A stretch of DNA of 12,113 nucleotides from Phycisphaerales bacterium UBA1926 (lineage in GTDB: Bacteria; Planctomycetota; Phycisphaerae; Phycisphaerales; UBA1924): positions 251,304-263,416 of the forward strand of contig DDFO01000022.1 of NCBI GenBank assembly GCA_002337215.1, given 5' to 3'. Below are positions 1 to 7,643 of the stretch, in pieces; position 1 is the stretch's first letter; each line of letters starts with the position of its first letter. Made by a program: the position numbers and the translations under genes. Below the pieces are notes generated by a model. The model had not been told where the DNA came from. It ran no database searches and was given only the letters and a program-made list of their open reading frames with translations.

Positions 1-395
1 TCGGCGCGGGGCAGACGCTTGTCCTGCTCCGGTTCGATACCAGGGTTCTGCTCCTGCACCAGGTCGGTGGACGCAAGAACCCGTCGATGCGCACGATCAG
101 CGAGGTCTGCGACGCCGACGATGTCGCGTCGATCATGATGAAGACACGCGACGCGACGGGCGACGCCGCCGACGCGAGCTTCCGAGAGACGATCCGAAAA
201 ATGGAACGGGGTTTCGGTGAGCCCGTCCCGGCTCATCAGGGCCCGGTCAATCTGGGCTCGCCGCAACGAGTCGACGAGGCCGGTTCGACGCAGCAGCAGA
301 TCGACCTGCTCGTGGGGGACGGACCCGCGGCGGCGGGGATCGACATCGGCGCGATCCGCGGCAAGCTTCGCGGCTGGGTGGGGGCCGGGTCGTGA
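1..395 (+). CDS. fliO: Flagellar biosynthesis protein FliO, 3' part
   Basis: The gene enters from the left edge (reading frame from base 3) and ends at TGA 393-395. FliO is a small membrane protein that helps assemble the FliP ring of the flagellar export gate. The visible part begins with GQTLVLLRFDTRVLLLHQVGG, which resembles the conserved FliO stretch just after its single membrane helix (a basic, beta-rich 'VLLR...RVLLL' segment). It continues as a soluble, low-conservation tail with acidic and Gln-rich stretches. The N-terminal membrane helix lies outside the window. The stop codon overlaps the GTG start of fliP by 4 bases, so the two are probably translationally coupled. The position directly before fliP fits the common fliOPQR order. 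The sequence match alone is modest, so the name rests partly on context. An internal ATG at 87 is not the real start, because the conserved part lies upstream of it. Confidence 0.72.
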   Translation, partial: GAGQTLVLLRFDTRVLLLHQVGGRKNPSMRTISEVCDADDVASIMMKTRDATGDAADASFRETIRKMERGFGEPVPAHQGPVNLGSPQRVDEAGSTQQQIDLLVGDGPAAAGIDIGAIRGKLRGWVGAGS

Positions 396-1507
396 ACGGG
401 TCGCGCTCACTCATACTCTTGCTGGTCGCGGTCTTCGGCGTGCTCTGTGTGCCCGCGGGAGCGACGCCGCTCGGCCCGCCCGCGCCGGGAGAACTGCAGG
501 ATCTCTCCGATCTCCCGGAGTTGGTCGGCGGGATCGACCGTCCCAACCCGCTGTCGGTTCTGGGAGATGCCGCAAGTCTGTTCACCTCGGGGAGCACCGA
601 CATCGCCGGGGGCGGTGCGGGCAATCTGGGCCCCGTGCTCGGTGGCGGGGGGAGCGATCCGGAACGCGAGGGCTTCAGCGTCGCCCTGAGCATCATGATC
701 CTCCTGACGGCGATCACGCTCGTGCCGTCGATCATGATCATGACGACCTGCTTTGTGCGCATCCTCATCGTGCTCGCGTTGCTGCGGCAGGCGATCGGCA
801 CGCAGGCGATCCCTCCGGCGCAGGTCGTGACCGGGCTCGCGCTGTTCCTGACCGCGATGGTCATGGCGCCGACGGTGGAGCGTGTGTGGGACGAGGCCAT
901 CACGCCCTATTCGCAGGGTGAACTGGCGAGCTACGACGAGTTGTGGGACAGCGCCAAGCAGCCCCTGCGGGATTACATGTTTGATCAGATCGAGGCGACG
1001 GGCAACTGGTCGAGCGTGTACATGCTCCTCGAGTACCGAGGCGTGGACACGAGCGTGCCCGGCGAGCTGACCCGGTCCGACGTTGACATGACGGTGCTCG
1101 TGCCGGCCTACATGCTGGGTGAGCTGAAGGTCGGTTTCCTGATGGGGTTCCGCGTGTATCTGCCGTTCCTGGTGATCGACATGGTGATCGCGAGCATCCT
1201 GATCTCGATGAGCATGATGATGCTGCCGCCTGTGCTCATCAGCCTGCCATTCAAATTGTTGTTGTTCGTGCTCGTGGACGGCTGGGCGCTGGTCGTGGGC
1301 AGCCTCATGGAGACGTTCGTGCAGGACGGGATGAGCCCGCGCGATTCGTCGCAGGTCGCGGCGCAGGCGGCCATCCTGCCGCTGTTGCTGATCCCGATCG
1401 GCGTACGGGCCTGCACGCGGCGCGGTCAGGAACTCGCGCGTGGGATCGAGCCGCCCGCGCTGCTCGCTCGCTCGCGACGGATTGTCCTGCCGGGAAGGGG
1501 ACGCTGA
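392..1507 (+). CDS. fliP: Flagellar export gate protein FliP, with C-terminal extension
   Basis: FliP forms the five-subunit core of the FliPQR export gate in the inner membrane. The 371-residue product has a signal peptide (hydrophobic residues about 7-24, as in E. coli FliP) and then a Gly-rich linker (about 66-88). The family domain runs from about residue 95 to 311. Its landmarks are the first membrane helix near SIMILLTAITLVPSIMIMTT, the FVRILIVLALLRQAIGT stretch, the Met-rich loop ISMSMMMLPP, and the C-terminal signature FKLLLFVLVDGW (287-298). Typical FliP ends about 12 residues after that signature (E. coli FliP has 245 residues). Here about 60 further residues follow (312-371), with a hydrophobic patch and a basic tail. 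The GTG start at 392 overlaps the fliO stop (GTGA), and the TGA at 1505-1507 directly abuts the fliQ ATG. Identity is certain; the function of the extension is unknown. Confidence 0.97.
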   Translation: MNGSRSLILLLVAVFGVLCVPAGATPLGPPAPGELQDLSDLPELVGGIDRPNPLSVLGDAASLFTSGSTDIAGGGAGNLGPVLGGGGSDPEREGFSVALSIMILLTAITLVPSIMIMTTCFVRILIVLALLRQAIGTQAIPPAQVVTGLALFLTAMVMAPTVERVWDEAITPYSQGELASYDELWDSAKQPLRDYMFDQIEATGNWSSVYMLLEYRGVDTSVPGELTRSDVDMTVLVPAYMLGELKVGFLMGFRVYLPFLVIDMVIASILISMSMMMLPPVLISLPFKLLLFVLVDGWALVVGSLMETFVQDGMSPRDSSQVAAQAAILPLLLIPIGVRACTRRGQELARGIEPPALLARSRRIVLPGRGR

Positions 1508-1762
1508 ATGTACGACGAATCCGCGGTGTACATCGTGCGCGAGACGCTGCTGGTGGCGCTGATGATCTCCGCTCCGATCCTGCTCGCGGGCGTGGTCGTG
1601 GGCCTGCTCGTCTCGCTTGTGCAGTCGGTCACGAGCATCCAGGACCAGACGCTCACGTTCGTTCCCAAGATCGCGGTGATGGTCGTCGTCGCGGCGGTGC
1701 TGCTGCCCTGGATCGTGTTCCAACTCGTCGAGTTCTCGGCCATGATGTTCAGGTTGTTCTAG
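1508..1762 (+). CDS. fliQ: Flagellar export gate protein FliQ
   Basis: FliQ is a small two-helix membrane subunit that packs around FliP in the export gate. The 84-residue product has the expected size (family about 89). It has two hydrophobic hairpin helices at roughly residues 14-38 and 51-78, joined by the conserved loop SLVQSVTSIQDQTLTFVPK, which is the best recognised part of FliQ/SctS proteins. The ATG at 1508 follows the fliP stop with no spacer, so it is probably read by ribosomes finishing fliP. No internal rearrangement is seen. fliR follows after 49 bases. Confidence 0.97.
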   Translation: MYDESAVYIVRETLLVALMISAPILLAGVVVGLLVSLVQSVTSIQDQTLTFVPKIAVMVVVAAVLLPWIVFQLVEFSAMMFRLF

Positions 1763-1811
1763 AGGATGACGGCGGACGCGGACAGATCGGTTCGGTGCGT
1801 GGGAGACGCGG

Positions 1812-2603
1812 GTGTCGGATGTGACGGCGTACATCGAGCAGTTCGGCCCCTGGCTCCTGGTCTTCAACCGGGTGCTGGGCGTGTTCATGTTCACGCCCCT
1901 GCTCGCGAGCAACATCGTGCCGATGCGGTTCAAAGTCCTGCTTGGGGCCACGTTCGCGGTCGGTGTCTACGGGTTCCTGCCCTCTCCGGTCCGCGAGATG
2001 CCCGACGCGTCGCTCGCTGGGCACGCGGCGATGATGTTCGGGGAGCTGATGATCGGTGCCTGCATCGGGTTCATCGCGGGTCTGCCGCTCGTGGCGATGG
2101 AGATGGCGGGGCAGCTGATGGGTCACCAGATGGCGCTCTCGCTCGCCCAGGCGTACAACCCCGAACTCGAGGCGAATCTCAACTCCGTGGGCTCGCTGCT
2201 TTTCTTTCTTGGCATCAGCGCTTTCGTGATGATGGGCGGCCCCGAGACTGTGCTGATGATCCTGACCGATACGTTCGAGGTTTTGCCGATCGGCGGGTTC
2301 GACGCCTCGCAGACTCCGGTCGACTTGGTGCTGGGCGTGCTGACGACAGGGTCGGAGATCGCGATCCGTGTGAGCGCACCGACGATCGGCATCATCATGG
2401 CCTCGATGGTCGCGATGGGATTCCTCATGAAGACCATGCCGCAGCTCAACGTGCTGAGCGTCGGCTTCGCGGTCTACATCGTGGGCGGGCTGCTCATGCT
2501 GCTGTTCGCGCTGTTCTCGATCAACGACGCGCTCGCGGGGTTCATCGACCAAACGCTCGTGCAAGCGGGGGATTGGGCGAGATCGTTGGGGCCGGCGAGA
2601 TGA
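1812..2603 (+). CDS. fliR: Flagellar export gate protein FliR
   Basis: FliR is the third component of the FliPQR core of the flagellar type III export apparatus. The 263-residue product matches the usual FliR length (about 260) and is almost entirely hydrophobic, with helices throughout. Recognisable parts are the N-terminal FNRVLGVFMFTPLL, the MIGACIGFIAGLPLVAMEMAGQ region and the conserved PxIGIIMASMVAMGFLMKTMPQLNVL stretch (about 195-220). The start is GTG 1812: the frame is closed by TGA at 1767-1769, no ATG, GTG or TTG lies between, and GGGAG at 1801-1805 is a suitable ribosome site. It follows fliQ and precedes flhB by 38 bases, within the same probable operon. Confidence 0.96.
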   Translation: MSDVTAYIEQFGPWLLVFNRVLGVFMFTPLLASNIVPMRFKVLLGATFAVGVYGFLPSPVREMPDASLAGHAAMMFGELMIGACIGFIAGLPLVAMEMAGQLMGHQMALSLAQAYNPELEANLNSVGSLLFFLGISAFVMMGGPETVLMILTDTFEVLPIGGFDASQTPVDLVLGVLTTGSEIAIRVSAPTIGIIMASMVAMGFLMKTMPQLNVLSVGFAVYIVGGLLMLLFALFSINDALAGFIDQTLVQAGDWARSLGPAR

Positions 2604-2641
2604 ATCGTGCACCGGGTTCACAAAGGGAGAACGGGTAACGG

Positions 2642-3757
2642 ATGGCCGAGTCGCTTGGCGAAAAAACCGAAGACGCGACCGCGAAGAAGCTGGAGACCGC
2701 CCGCGAGAAGGGGCAGGTCGCCAAGAGCCAGGACCTCGCGGGCGGGGTCACGCTTATCGCGGCGGTGCTCGTGCTCGTCTTCTACGGCGGCGCGATCATG
2801 GAGCGGTTCGCGGTCGCCATCCGGTCCGTGCTCGAGCACGAGATCGCGGGCTCTCCGTTCTATGCGGGCGACGCGACCGACTCGTTCTCGAGCGCGATGA
2901 TGAGCGTCGTGCTGGTCGTCGCGCCCGTCATGGTCTTCGCGTTCCTGACGGCGTTTTTGTCCAACTTCCTGCAGATCGGCTGGCTGTTCACGCTCAAACC
3001 CATCCAGCCGAATTTCGGCAAACTCAACCCGCAGAAGGGCATCAAGCGGCTCGTCGAAGCGAAGAACTTCGTCAAGACCGGCGTCAACGTGGTCAAACTC
3101 GTCGGCGCGATCGGGCTGACCTCGCTGCTGATGTCGTTCCGCCTCGAGAACCTCGCAGCCCTGCCCTCGCTGCCGATCGGCGCGGCCGCGTGGGCCGTGG
3201 GCGTCACGATCTTCGAGGTCGCGCTCCTGCTCGCGATCCTCCTGTTCATCCTCGGGTTCATCGACTGGCTGTACCAGAGGTGGCAGTTCAAGAAGGATCA
3301 GCGGATGACCAAGCAGGAGGTCAAGGACGAACGCCGGAGCATGGAGGGCGACGTCGAGACCAAGCGGCAGCGGCAGCGGATGTACGCCGAGATCGTGCGC
3401 AACCAGATCCGCGGCGCGACCCCGGAGGCCGACGTGATCGTGACCAACCCCACGCACTTCTCTGTCGCCGTCAAGTACGACAGCGACTCGATGAACGCGC
3501 CGACGGTCGTCGCGAAGGGCGCGGACCTGCTCGCGTTCCAGATCCGCCAGATCGCCGAGAAGCACGGCGTGCCCATCGTCGAAAGGCCGCCCCTCGCGCG
3601 GGCGTTGTACCACGGGACGGAGGTGGGCAGCGAGATCGCCCCCGAGCACTACGCGGCGGTCGCGGAATTGCTCGCCTATGTCTACAGCATCGATCAGGCC
3701 CAGCGGGTGCGCGACGCCGCCAGAGCAGAAAACCCCGTGGGAGCGGGCGCGGCGTAA
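2642..3757 (+). CDS. flhB: Flagellar export switch protein FlhB
   Basis: FlhB is the export gate component that switches substrate class from rod/hook to filament proteins after self-cleavage. The 371-residue product is of standard size. The N-terminus (EKTEDATAKKLETAREKGQV) is the hallmark of the family. Four membrane helices follow (roughly 34-55, 80-105, 140-160, 180-205). A cytoplasmic domain carries the autocleavage motif NPTH at residues 269-272 (cleavage between N269 and P270). The conserved ERPPLARALY lies further on, and the last 20 residues are variable. The intact NPTH indicates normal cleavage. The ATG 2642 start gives the family N-terminus; AAAGGGAG at 2622-2629 is a somewhat distant ribosome site. 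The TAA stop is 49 bases before flhA. Confidence 0.98.
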   Translation: MAESLGEKTEDATAKKLETAREKGQVAKSQDLAGGVTLIAAVLVLVFYGGAIMERFAVAIRSVLEHEIAGSPFYAGDATDSFSSAMMSVVLVVAPVMVFAFLTAFLSNFLQIGWLFTLKPIQPNFGKLNPQKGIKRLVEAKNFVKTGVNVVKLVGAIGLTSLLMSFRLENLAALPSLPIGAAAWAVGVTIFEVALLLAILLFILGFIDWLYQRWQFKKDQRMTKQEVKDERRSMEGDVETKRQRQRMYAEIVRNQIRGATPEADVIVTNPTHFSVAVKYDSDSMNAPTVVAKGADLLAFQIRQIAEKHGVPIVERPPLARALYHGTEVGSEIAPEHYAAVAELLAYVYSIDQAQRVRDAARAENPVGAGAA

Positions 3758-3776
3758 ACCAAGACGATTCACGACA

Positions 3777-3784
3777 GCCGATTA
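3777..3784 (+). promoter_or_regulatory. Weak sigma-28-like -10 element before flhA
   Basis: GCCGATTA matches seven of eight bases of the enterobacterial sigma-28 -10 consensus GCCGATAA and lies 22 bases before the flhA start. A TAAA at 3755-3758 (inside and after the flhB stop) could act as -35, but the spacer is 18 instead of about 15 bases. It may be chance, and I give it low weight. Confidence 0.18.
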
Positions 3785-3806
3785 AGAACGGACCGACACG
3801 AGACCC

Positions 3807-6026
3807 ATGGCAGACAAGGCCGAACAACCCGCACTCGCCGGCAAAGGGGCTCTCCCCGCGTGGCTCGTGCGCATCGGCTCTTACCGCACGCTGATGGTCC
3901 CGATCGGGTTCGTCTCGCTTCTCGCGGTGATCCTCGTCCCGCTGCCCCCGGTCGTGCTCGATCTGCTCATCAGCGTCAACATCTCGCTGGCGGTGCTGAT
4001 CCTGCTGACGACGCTGAACATGACCAAGCCGCTTGAGTTCAGCGTCTTCCCGTCGCTGTTGCTCGCGACGACACTCCTTCGGCTCGTGCTCAACATCGCC
4101 TCCACCCGGCTGATTCTTTCCGCGGACGCCACGTCGCCCTCTGGTGTCATGGACGTCGCGGGCAAGGTCATCCAGGCGTTCGGGAGTTTCGTCGCGGGCG
4201 GTTCGCTGTTCGTTGGCGTGATCATCTTCCTGATCCTCATGGTCGTGCAGTTCATGGTGGTAACGAAAGGTGCGGGGCGGATCAGCGAGGTCGCGGCACG
4301 GTTCACACTCGACGCGATGCCCGGCAAGCAGATGGCGATCGACTCGGATCTCAACGCCGGGCTGATCGACGAGGCCCAGGCGAGGCAACGCCGCGAGGAC
4401 ATCGCCCGAGAGGCGGATTTCTACGGGGCGATGGACGGTGCGAGCAAGTTCGTCAAAGGCGACGCGGTCGCGGGCATCATCATCACCGGGATCAACGTGC
4501 TGGGCGGGTTCGCCGTCGGCATGTTCGAGAAGGGCTGGCCCGCTGGAGAGACCGCCGAGTCGTTCACCAAGCTCACCATCGGCGACGGGCTGACGAGCCA
4601 GATCCCCTCGTTCGTCATCTCGATCGCCAGCGCGCTGATCGTCACCCAATCCGGCGCCAAGGAAGATTTCGGCCAGGAACTCACCGGGCAGCTCTCCAGC
4701 AAACCCCGGGGGCTCATCATCACCGCCGGCTTCCTCGCCCTGCTCGCGATGACTCCCCTGCCGACCGCGCCGCTGCTCGTGACGGCCGCGGGGATCTTCG
4801 CCGTCGGGTTCGGACTCGCCAGGGCAGAGAGCCGCAGGGTGATTCCCGACGAGATCACAGATATGCCCGACCCTTCGCAGTCCGAGCCGCCTCCGGTCGA
4901 GGACCTGCTGAAGGTCGATCTCCTCGAGCTCGAAGTCGGGTATGGGCTCGTCCCGCTCGTGGACACGACCCGGGGCGGGGACCTGCTCGATCGCATCAGC
5001 GCCGTCCGGCGTCAGCTCGCCGTGGAGATGGGCGTGGTCGTGCCGCCTGTGCGGATCCGCGACAACATGCAGCTCGAGCCCACGTCCTACCGCGTCAAGA
5101 TCAGGGGCAACGCGGTCGCCCGGGGCCGGACCGAGCCGGGACGGCTGCTCGCGATGGACTCGGGGATCGCGAGCGGAACATTGCAGGGCGAGAAGACGAC
5201 CGAGCCCGCGTTCGGGCTCGACGCCTGGTGGATCGACCCCGCCTCGCGCCAGCGTGCCGAGACGATGAACTACACGGTGGTCGACCCGACGAGCGTGGTC
5301 GCGACGCACCTGACCGAGATCGTCAAGACGCACGCCGACGAGCTGCTCACCCGCGAGGAGGTCAACAACCTGATCGAGGGCGTCAAGCAGCGCGCGCCCA
5401 AGCTCGTCGAGGAGATCATCCCCGCGATCGTCAAGGCCGCGGACCTCCAGCGTGTGCTGCAGAACCTGCTCCGCGAGCGGGTGCCGGTGCGGGACCTGGA
5501 CACGATCATCGAGACGCTCGGCGATTGGATGCCCAAGACGAGCGACCTGGACGTCGCGACCGAGTACGTGCGCAACGCCTTGCGGCGGACGATCTGCATG
5601 CAGCACGCCGGGGTGGACGCGCCGGACGGCGGCGCGGGCCGGCCCGTGCTCGCCTGCGTGACGCTCGATCCCCAGTTCGAGGCGCGGGTGGAGTCCTACA
5701 TCGACCGGGGGGCCGCGGGGACGAGCGTGAACATGCCCGCGCGGGTGTCATCCGTGCTGGCGTCGAAGGTCGTGGAGGGGTTGAATCGCGTGGTGAACGC
5801 GGGGCACCCGCCTGTTGTCATCGCGTCGCCCACCGTTCGCGCGGTCGTCTTCCAGATCGTCTCGCCCCACATGCCGAGTGTCGCCGTGCTGGGGTACAAC
5901 GAGGTCGTCGATGATGTCGAGGTGCAATCGATGGCGCTCATCACCGACCCGTTCGCCGAGCAGGCGCGATCGACGCTCGGCGCAGATTCCGCGCCGGAAT
6001 CGGAAAAAACTGCCGCCGTCGCCTGA
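3807..6026 (+). CDS. flhA: Flagellar export gate protein FlhA
   Basis: FlhA forms the nonameric ring of the export gate. It couples proton flow to secretion and docks chaperone-substrate complexes with its cytoplasmic domain. The product has 739 residues (family about 690-700). About eight membrane helices fill residues 25-345. They are interrupted by the FHIPEP family signature at about 158-185 (EVAARFTLDAMPGKQMAID core), the loop that includes the conserved charged residues of the proton path. The cytoplasmic domain (about 370-715) shows the LEVGYGLVPLVD, TREEVNNLIEGV and LGYNEVVDDVEV blocks. The extra length is mostly the acidic, Ala/Ser-rich tail after MALI and a longer N-terminus. ATG 3807 gives a natural N-terminal lead before the first helix, although no strong Shine-Dalgarno is seen. 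It ends at TGA 6024-6026. Confidence 0.98.
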   Translation: MADKAEQPALAGKGALPAWLVRIGSYRTLMVPIGFVSLLAVILVPLPPVVLDLLISVNISLAVLILLTTLNMTKPLEFSVFPSLLLATTLLRLVLNIASTRLILSADATSPSGVMDVAGKVIQAFGSFVAGGSLFVGVIIFLILMVVQFMVVTKGAGRISEVAARFTLDAMPGKQMAIDSDLNAGLIDEAQARQRREDIAREADFYGAMDGASKFVKGDAVAGIIITGINVLGGFAVGMFEKGWPAGETAESFTKLTIGDGLTSQIPSFVISIASALIVTQSGAKEDFGQELTGQLSSKPRGLIITAGFLALLAMTPLPTAPLLVTAAGIFAVGFGLARAESRRVIPDEITDMPDPSQSEPPPVEDLLKVDLLELEVGYGLVPLVDTTRGGDLLDRISAVRRQLAVEMGVVVPPVRIRDNMQLEPTSYRVKIRGNAVARGRTEPGRLLAMDSGIASGTLQGEKTTEPAFGLDAWWIDPASRQRAETMNYTVVDPTSVVATHLTEIVKTHADELLTREEVNNLIEGVKQRAPKLVEEIIPAIVKAADLQRVLQNLLRERVPVRDLDTIIETLGDWMPKTSDLDVATEYVRNALRRTICMQHAGVDAPDGGAGRPVLACVTLDPQFEARVESYIDRGAAGTSVNMPARVSSVLASKVVEGLNRVVNAGHPPVVIASPTVRAVVFQIVSPHMPSVAVLGYNEVVDDVEVQSMALITDPFAEQARSTLGADSAPESEKTAAVA

Positions 6027-6032
6027 GCGGAA

Positions 6033-6054
6033 CCGCCCCGGGGCGGCTTCTCTT
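6033..6054 (+). terminator. GC palindrome after flhA, weak terminator or attenuator
   Basis: Seven bases after the flhA stop lies a perfect 14-base palindrome, CCGCCCCGGGGCGG (6033-6046), able to form a five-pair hairpin with a four-base loop. It is followed by the pyrimidine-rich CTTCTCTT. The T tract is broken, so termination would be partial at best. A second small hairpin (GGGC 6072-6075, GCCC 6081-6084, extendable with wobble pairs) follows in the same 123-base gap. I see no convincing promoter there. Confidence 0.3.
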
Positions 6055-6149
6055 GGTAGACTCTCCCGCGTGGGCAGGATGCCCGTGACTCCACGGCGAC
6101 CGGGGCGACTTTCCGGCGCCGGCAGAAGGCATGAGCCAGGACGGCCGCG

Positions 6150-7643
6150 ATGGATCTCAAGACCTATCGCTCAAATTCGATGGCCGGTGCGTTGGCCGAG
6201 GTGAAGAAAGACCTCGGGCCCGACGCTGTCATTCTGCGCACACGAAACTACAAAGCGGGCGGCGTGATGGGACTCGGCGGCAATACCGTCGTCGAGATCA
6301 CCGCGGCCAGCGAGACACCCGCCCCGGCCCAGATGGCGAACGATCAGCAGTCGGCAAGGCAGTCATCAGCGACACGAACGGCCCAGCCAGGGCGACCGGG
6401 TCAGCCGTTCGACGCCAGCGCGATCGAACGCATGCGTGCCGCCGTCGCCGGCGGGTCGAACGGGTCTTCAGCCGCTCGGCCCGTCTCTCCCGTACCCGTT
6501 TCGCCCGCGTCCTCCTCGACCCAACAGGTCTCGCCCGGAGGTCCCCAAGCCCGCCCACGATCCGGCGACCTGCGGGGTAGCTCGGCTCCGGGTGAGTTCG
6601 AGGCCGATGAGTTCATTCAACAAGACCGTCCAAGAACGCCGGTCGCCGCGACCCGCGTGCAGTTCAAGCCCGACGGTGAGCGTTCGCACGCGGCCCTCGA
6701 GGCCGAGCTCGCGTCGATCCGCGAACTCGTCAGCGACGTTCTCCGCACGACCCGAAAGACCGCGATCCGCGTCGAGGGTGCCGGCGCGTTCGGCTCGTCG
6801 GCATTGACGACCAACGACCCGCTCTACTCGCTGTACGGGACGCTCTGCGATAACGAGGTACCGACCGACCTCGCCGACGAGATCGTCGGAGAGGTCCGCG
6901 ACGGGCTCGACCCCGCCGAATCGCACGAACCGGCGATCGTCCGAGAGTCTGCGCTCCGCGCGATCGCGGCGAGGATCCCCATCGCGAGCAACACGCTCGG
7001 CGAACACAAAGGCGACGAGAACGGCCAACTGCCGCTCTCGGCCCATGGCCCCGCCGTCCAGGCGTTGATCGGGCCGACCGGCGTCGGGAAGACGACCACG
7101 ATCGCCAAGCTCGCGGCGTCCTACAAGCTCAGGCACGGCAAGCGTGTCGGGCTCATCACCGCCGACACGTACCGCATCGCCGCGGTGGATCAGCTCAGGA
7201 CCTACGCCGGGATCATCGGAATCCCGCTCGAGATCGCGCTTGCGCCGACGGATCTCAAGCCCGCGCTCTCAAAGTTCGCCGACTGCGACATCGTCCTCGT
7301 CGACACCCCGGGCCGGAGCCCACGCGACAGCGCACGCCTCGATGAATTGTCGGCGGTGCTCGAAGCGTTGGGCAACGCCCGGAAGCACCTCGTGCTCTCG
7401 GCCGGTGCGAGCGGCTCAGTGCTCAAGTCCGCCGCACGCTGCTTCGGGGCGATGGACCCCGACGCGCTGATCGTGTCCAAGGCCGACGAGGCCGGGGCGC
7501 TCGGCGTCCTGCTCGAGATCACACGAACGACCGACCTCCCGCTGAGCTACCTCACGACCGGCCAGGAAGTCCCCGACGACATCGAGCCCGCCCGGGCCGA
7601 CCGCCTCGCGCGGGCCGTCCTCGAGGGAGGGCTGCCGGGGTGA
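6150..7643 (+). CDS. flhF: Flagellar GTPase FlhF (SRP-type)
   Basis: FlhF is an SRP-family GTPase that marks the site of new flagella and works with FlhG. The 497-residue product begins with the conserved N-terminal block (MDLKTYRSNSMAGALAEVKK and DLGPDAVILRTRNY), which fixes the start at ATG 6150. Residues about 75-200 are a low-conservation Pro/Ser/Ala linker. An N-domain helical part (about 180-290) follows, then the G domain. Its motifs are P-loop GPTGVGKTT 308-316, ADTYR 338-342 with IAAVDQLRTYA, the G3 position DTPGR 385-389 (DTAGR in most relatives), and the G4 position SKAD 443-446 (usually TKxD). These changes are conservative, so the domain is probably active. The gene overlaps flhG by 4 bases. 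No clear ribosome site is seen close to the start. Confidence 0.96.
   Translation: MDLKTYRSNSMAGALAEVKKDLGPDAVILRTRNYKAGGVMGLGGNTVVEITAASETPAPAQMANDQQSARQSSATRTAQPGRPGQPFDASAIERMRAAVAGGSNGSSAARPVSPVPVSPASSSTQQVSPGGPQARPRSGDLRGSSAPGEFEADEFIQQDRPRTPVAATRVQFKPDGERSHAALEAELASIRELVSDVLRTTRKTAIRVEGAGAFGSSALTTNDPLYSLYGTLCDNEVPTDLADEIVGEVRDGLDPAESHEPAIVRESALRAIAARIPIASNTLGEHKGDENGQLPLSAHGPAVQALIGPTGVGKTTTIAKLAASYKLRHGKRVGLITADTYRIAAVDQLRTYAGIIGIPLEIALAPTDLKPALSKFADCDIVLVDTPGRSPRDSARLDELSAVLEALGNARKHLVLSAGASGSVLKSAARCFGAMDPDALIVSKADEAGALGVLLEITRTTDLPLSYLTTGQEVPDDIEPARADRLARAVLEGGLPG

Noticed and set aside
217..921. 234-codon plus-strand frame
   Set aside because: Overlaps fliO and fliP in another frame and consists of Arg-rich low-complexity sequence.
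407..1951. 514-codon open frame on the minus strand
   Set aside because: Antisense shadow of fliP, fliQ and part of fliR; His/Arg/Gln/Asp-rich with no recognisable family.
2618..3772. 384-codon minus-strand frame
   Set aside because: Exact antisense of flhB, with composition-driven openness and no motifs.
3471..5606. 711-codon open frame on the minus strand
   Set aside because: It lies antisense to flhB and flhA, is full of His, Arg and Asp-rich low-complexity stretches typical of reversed GC-rich coding DNA, and shows no domain.
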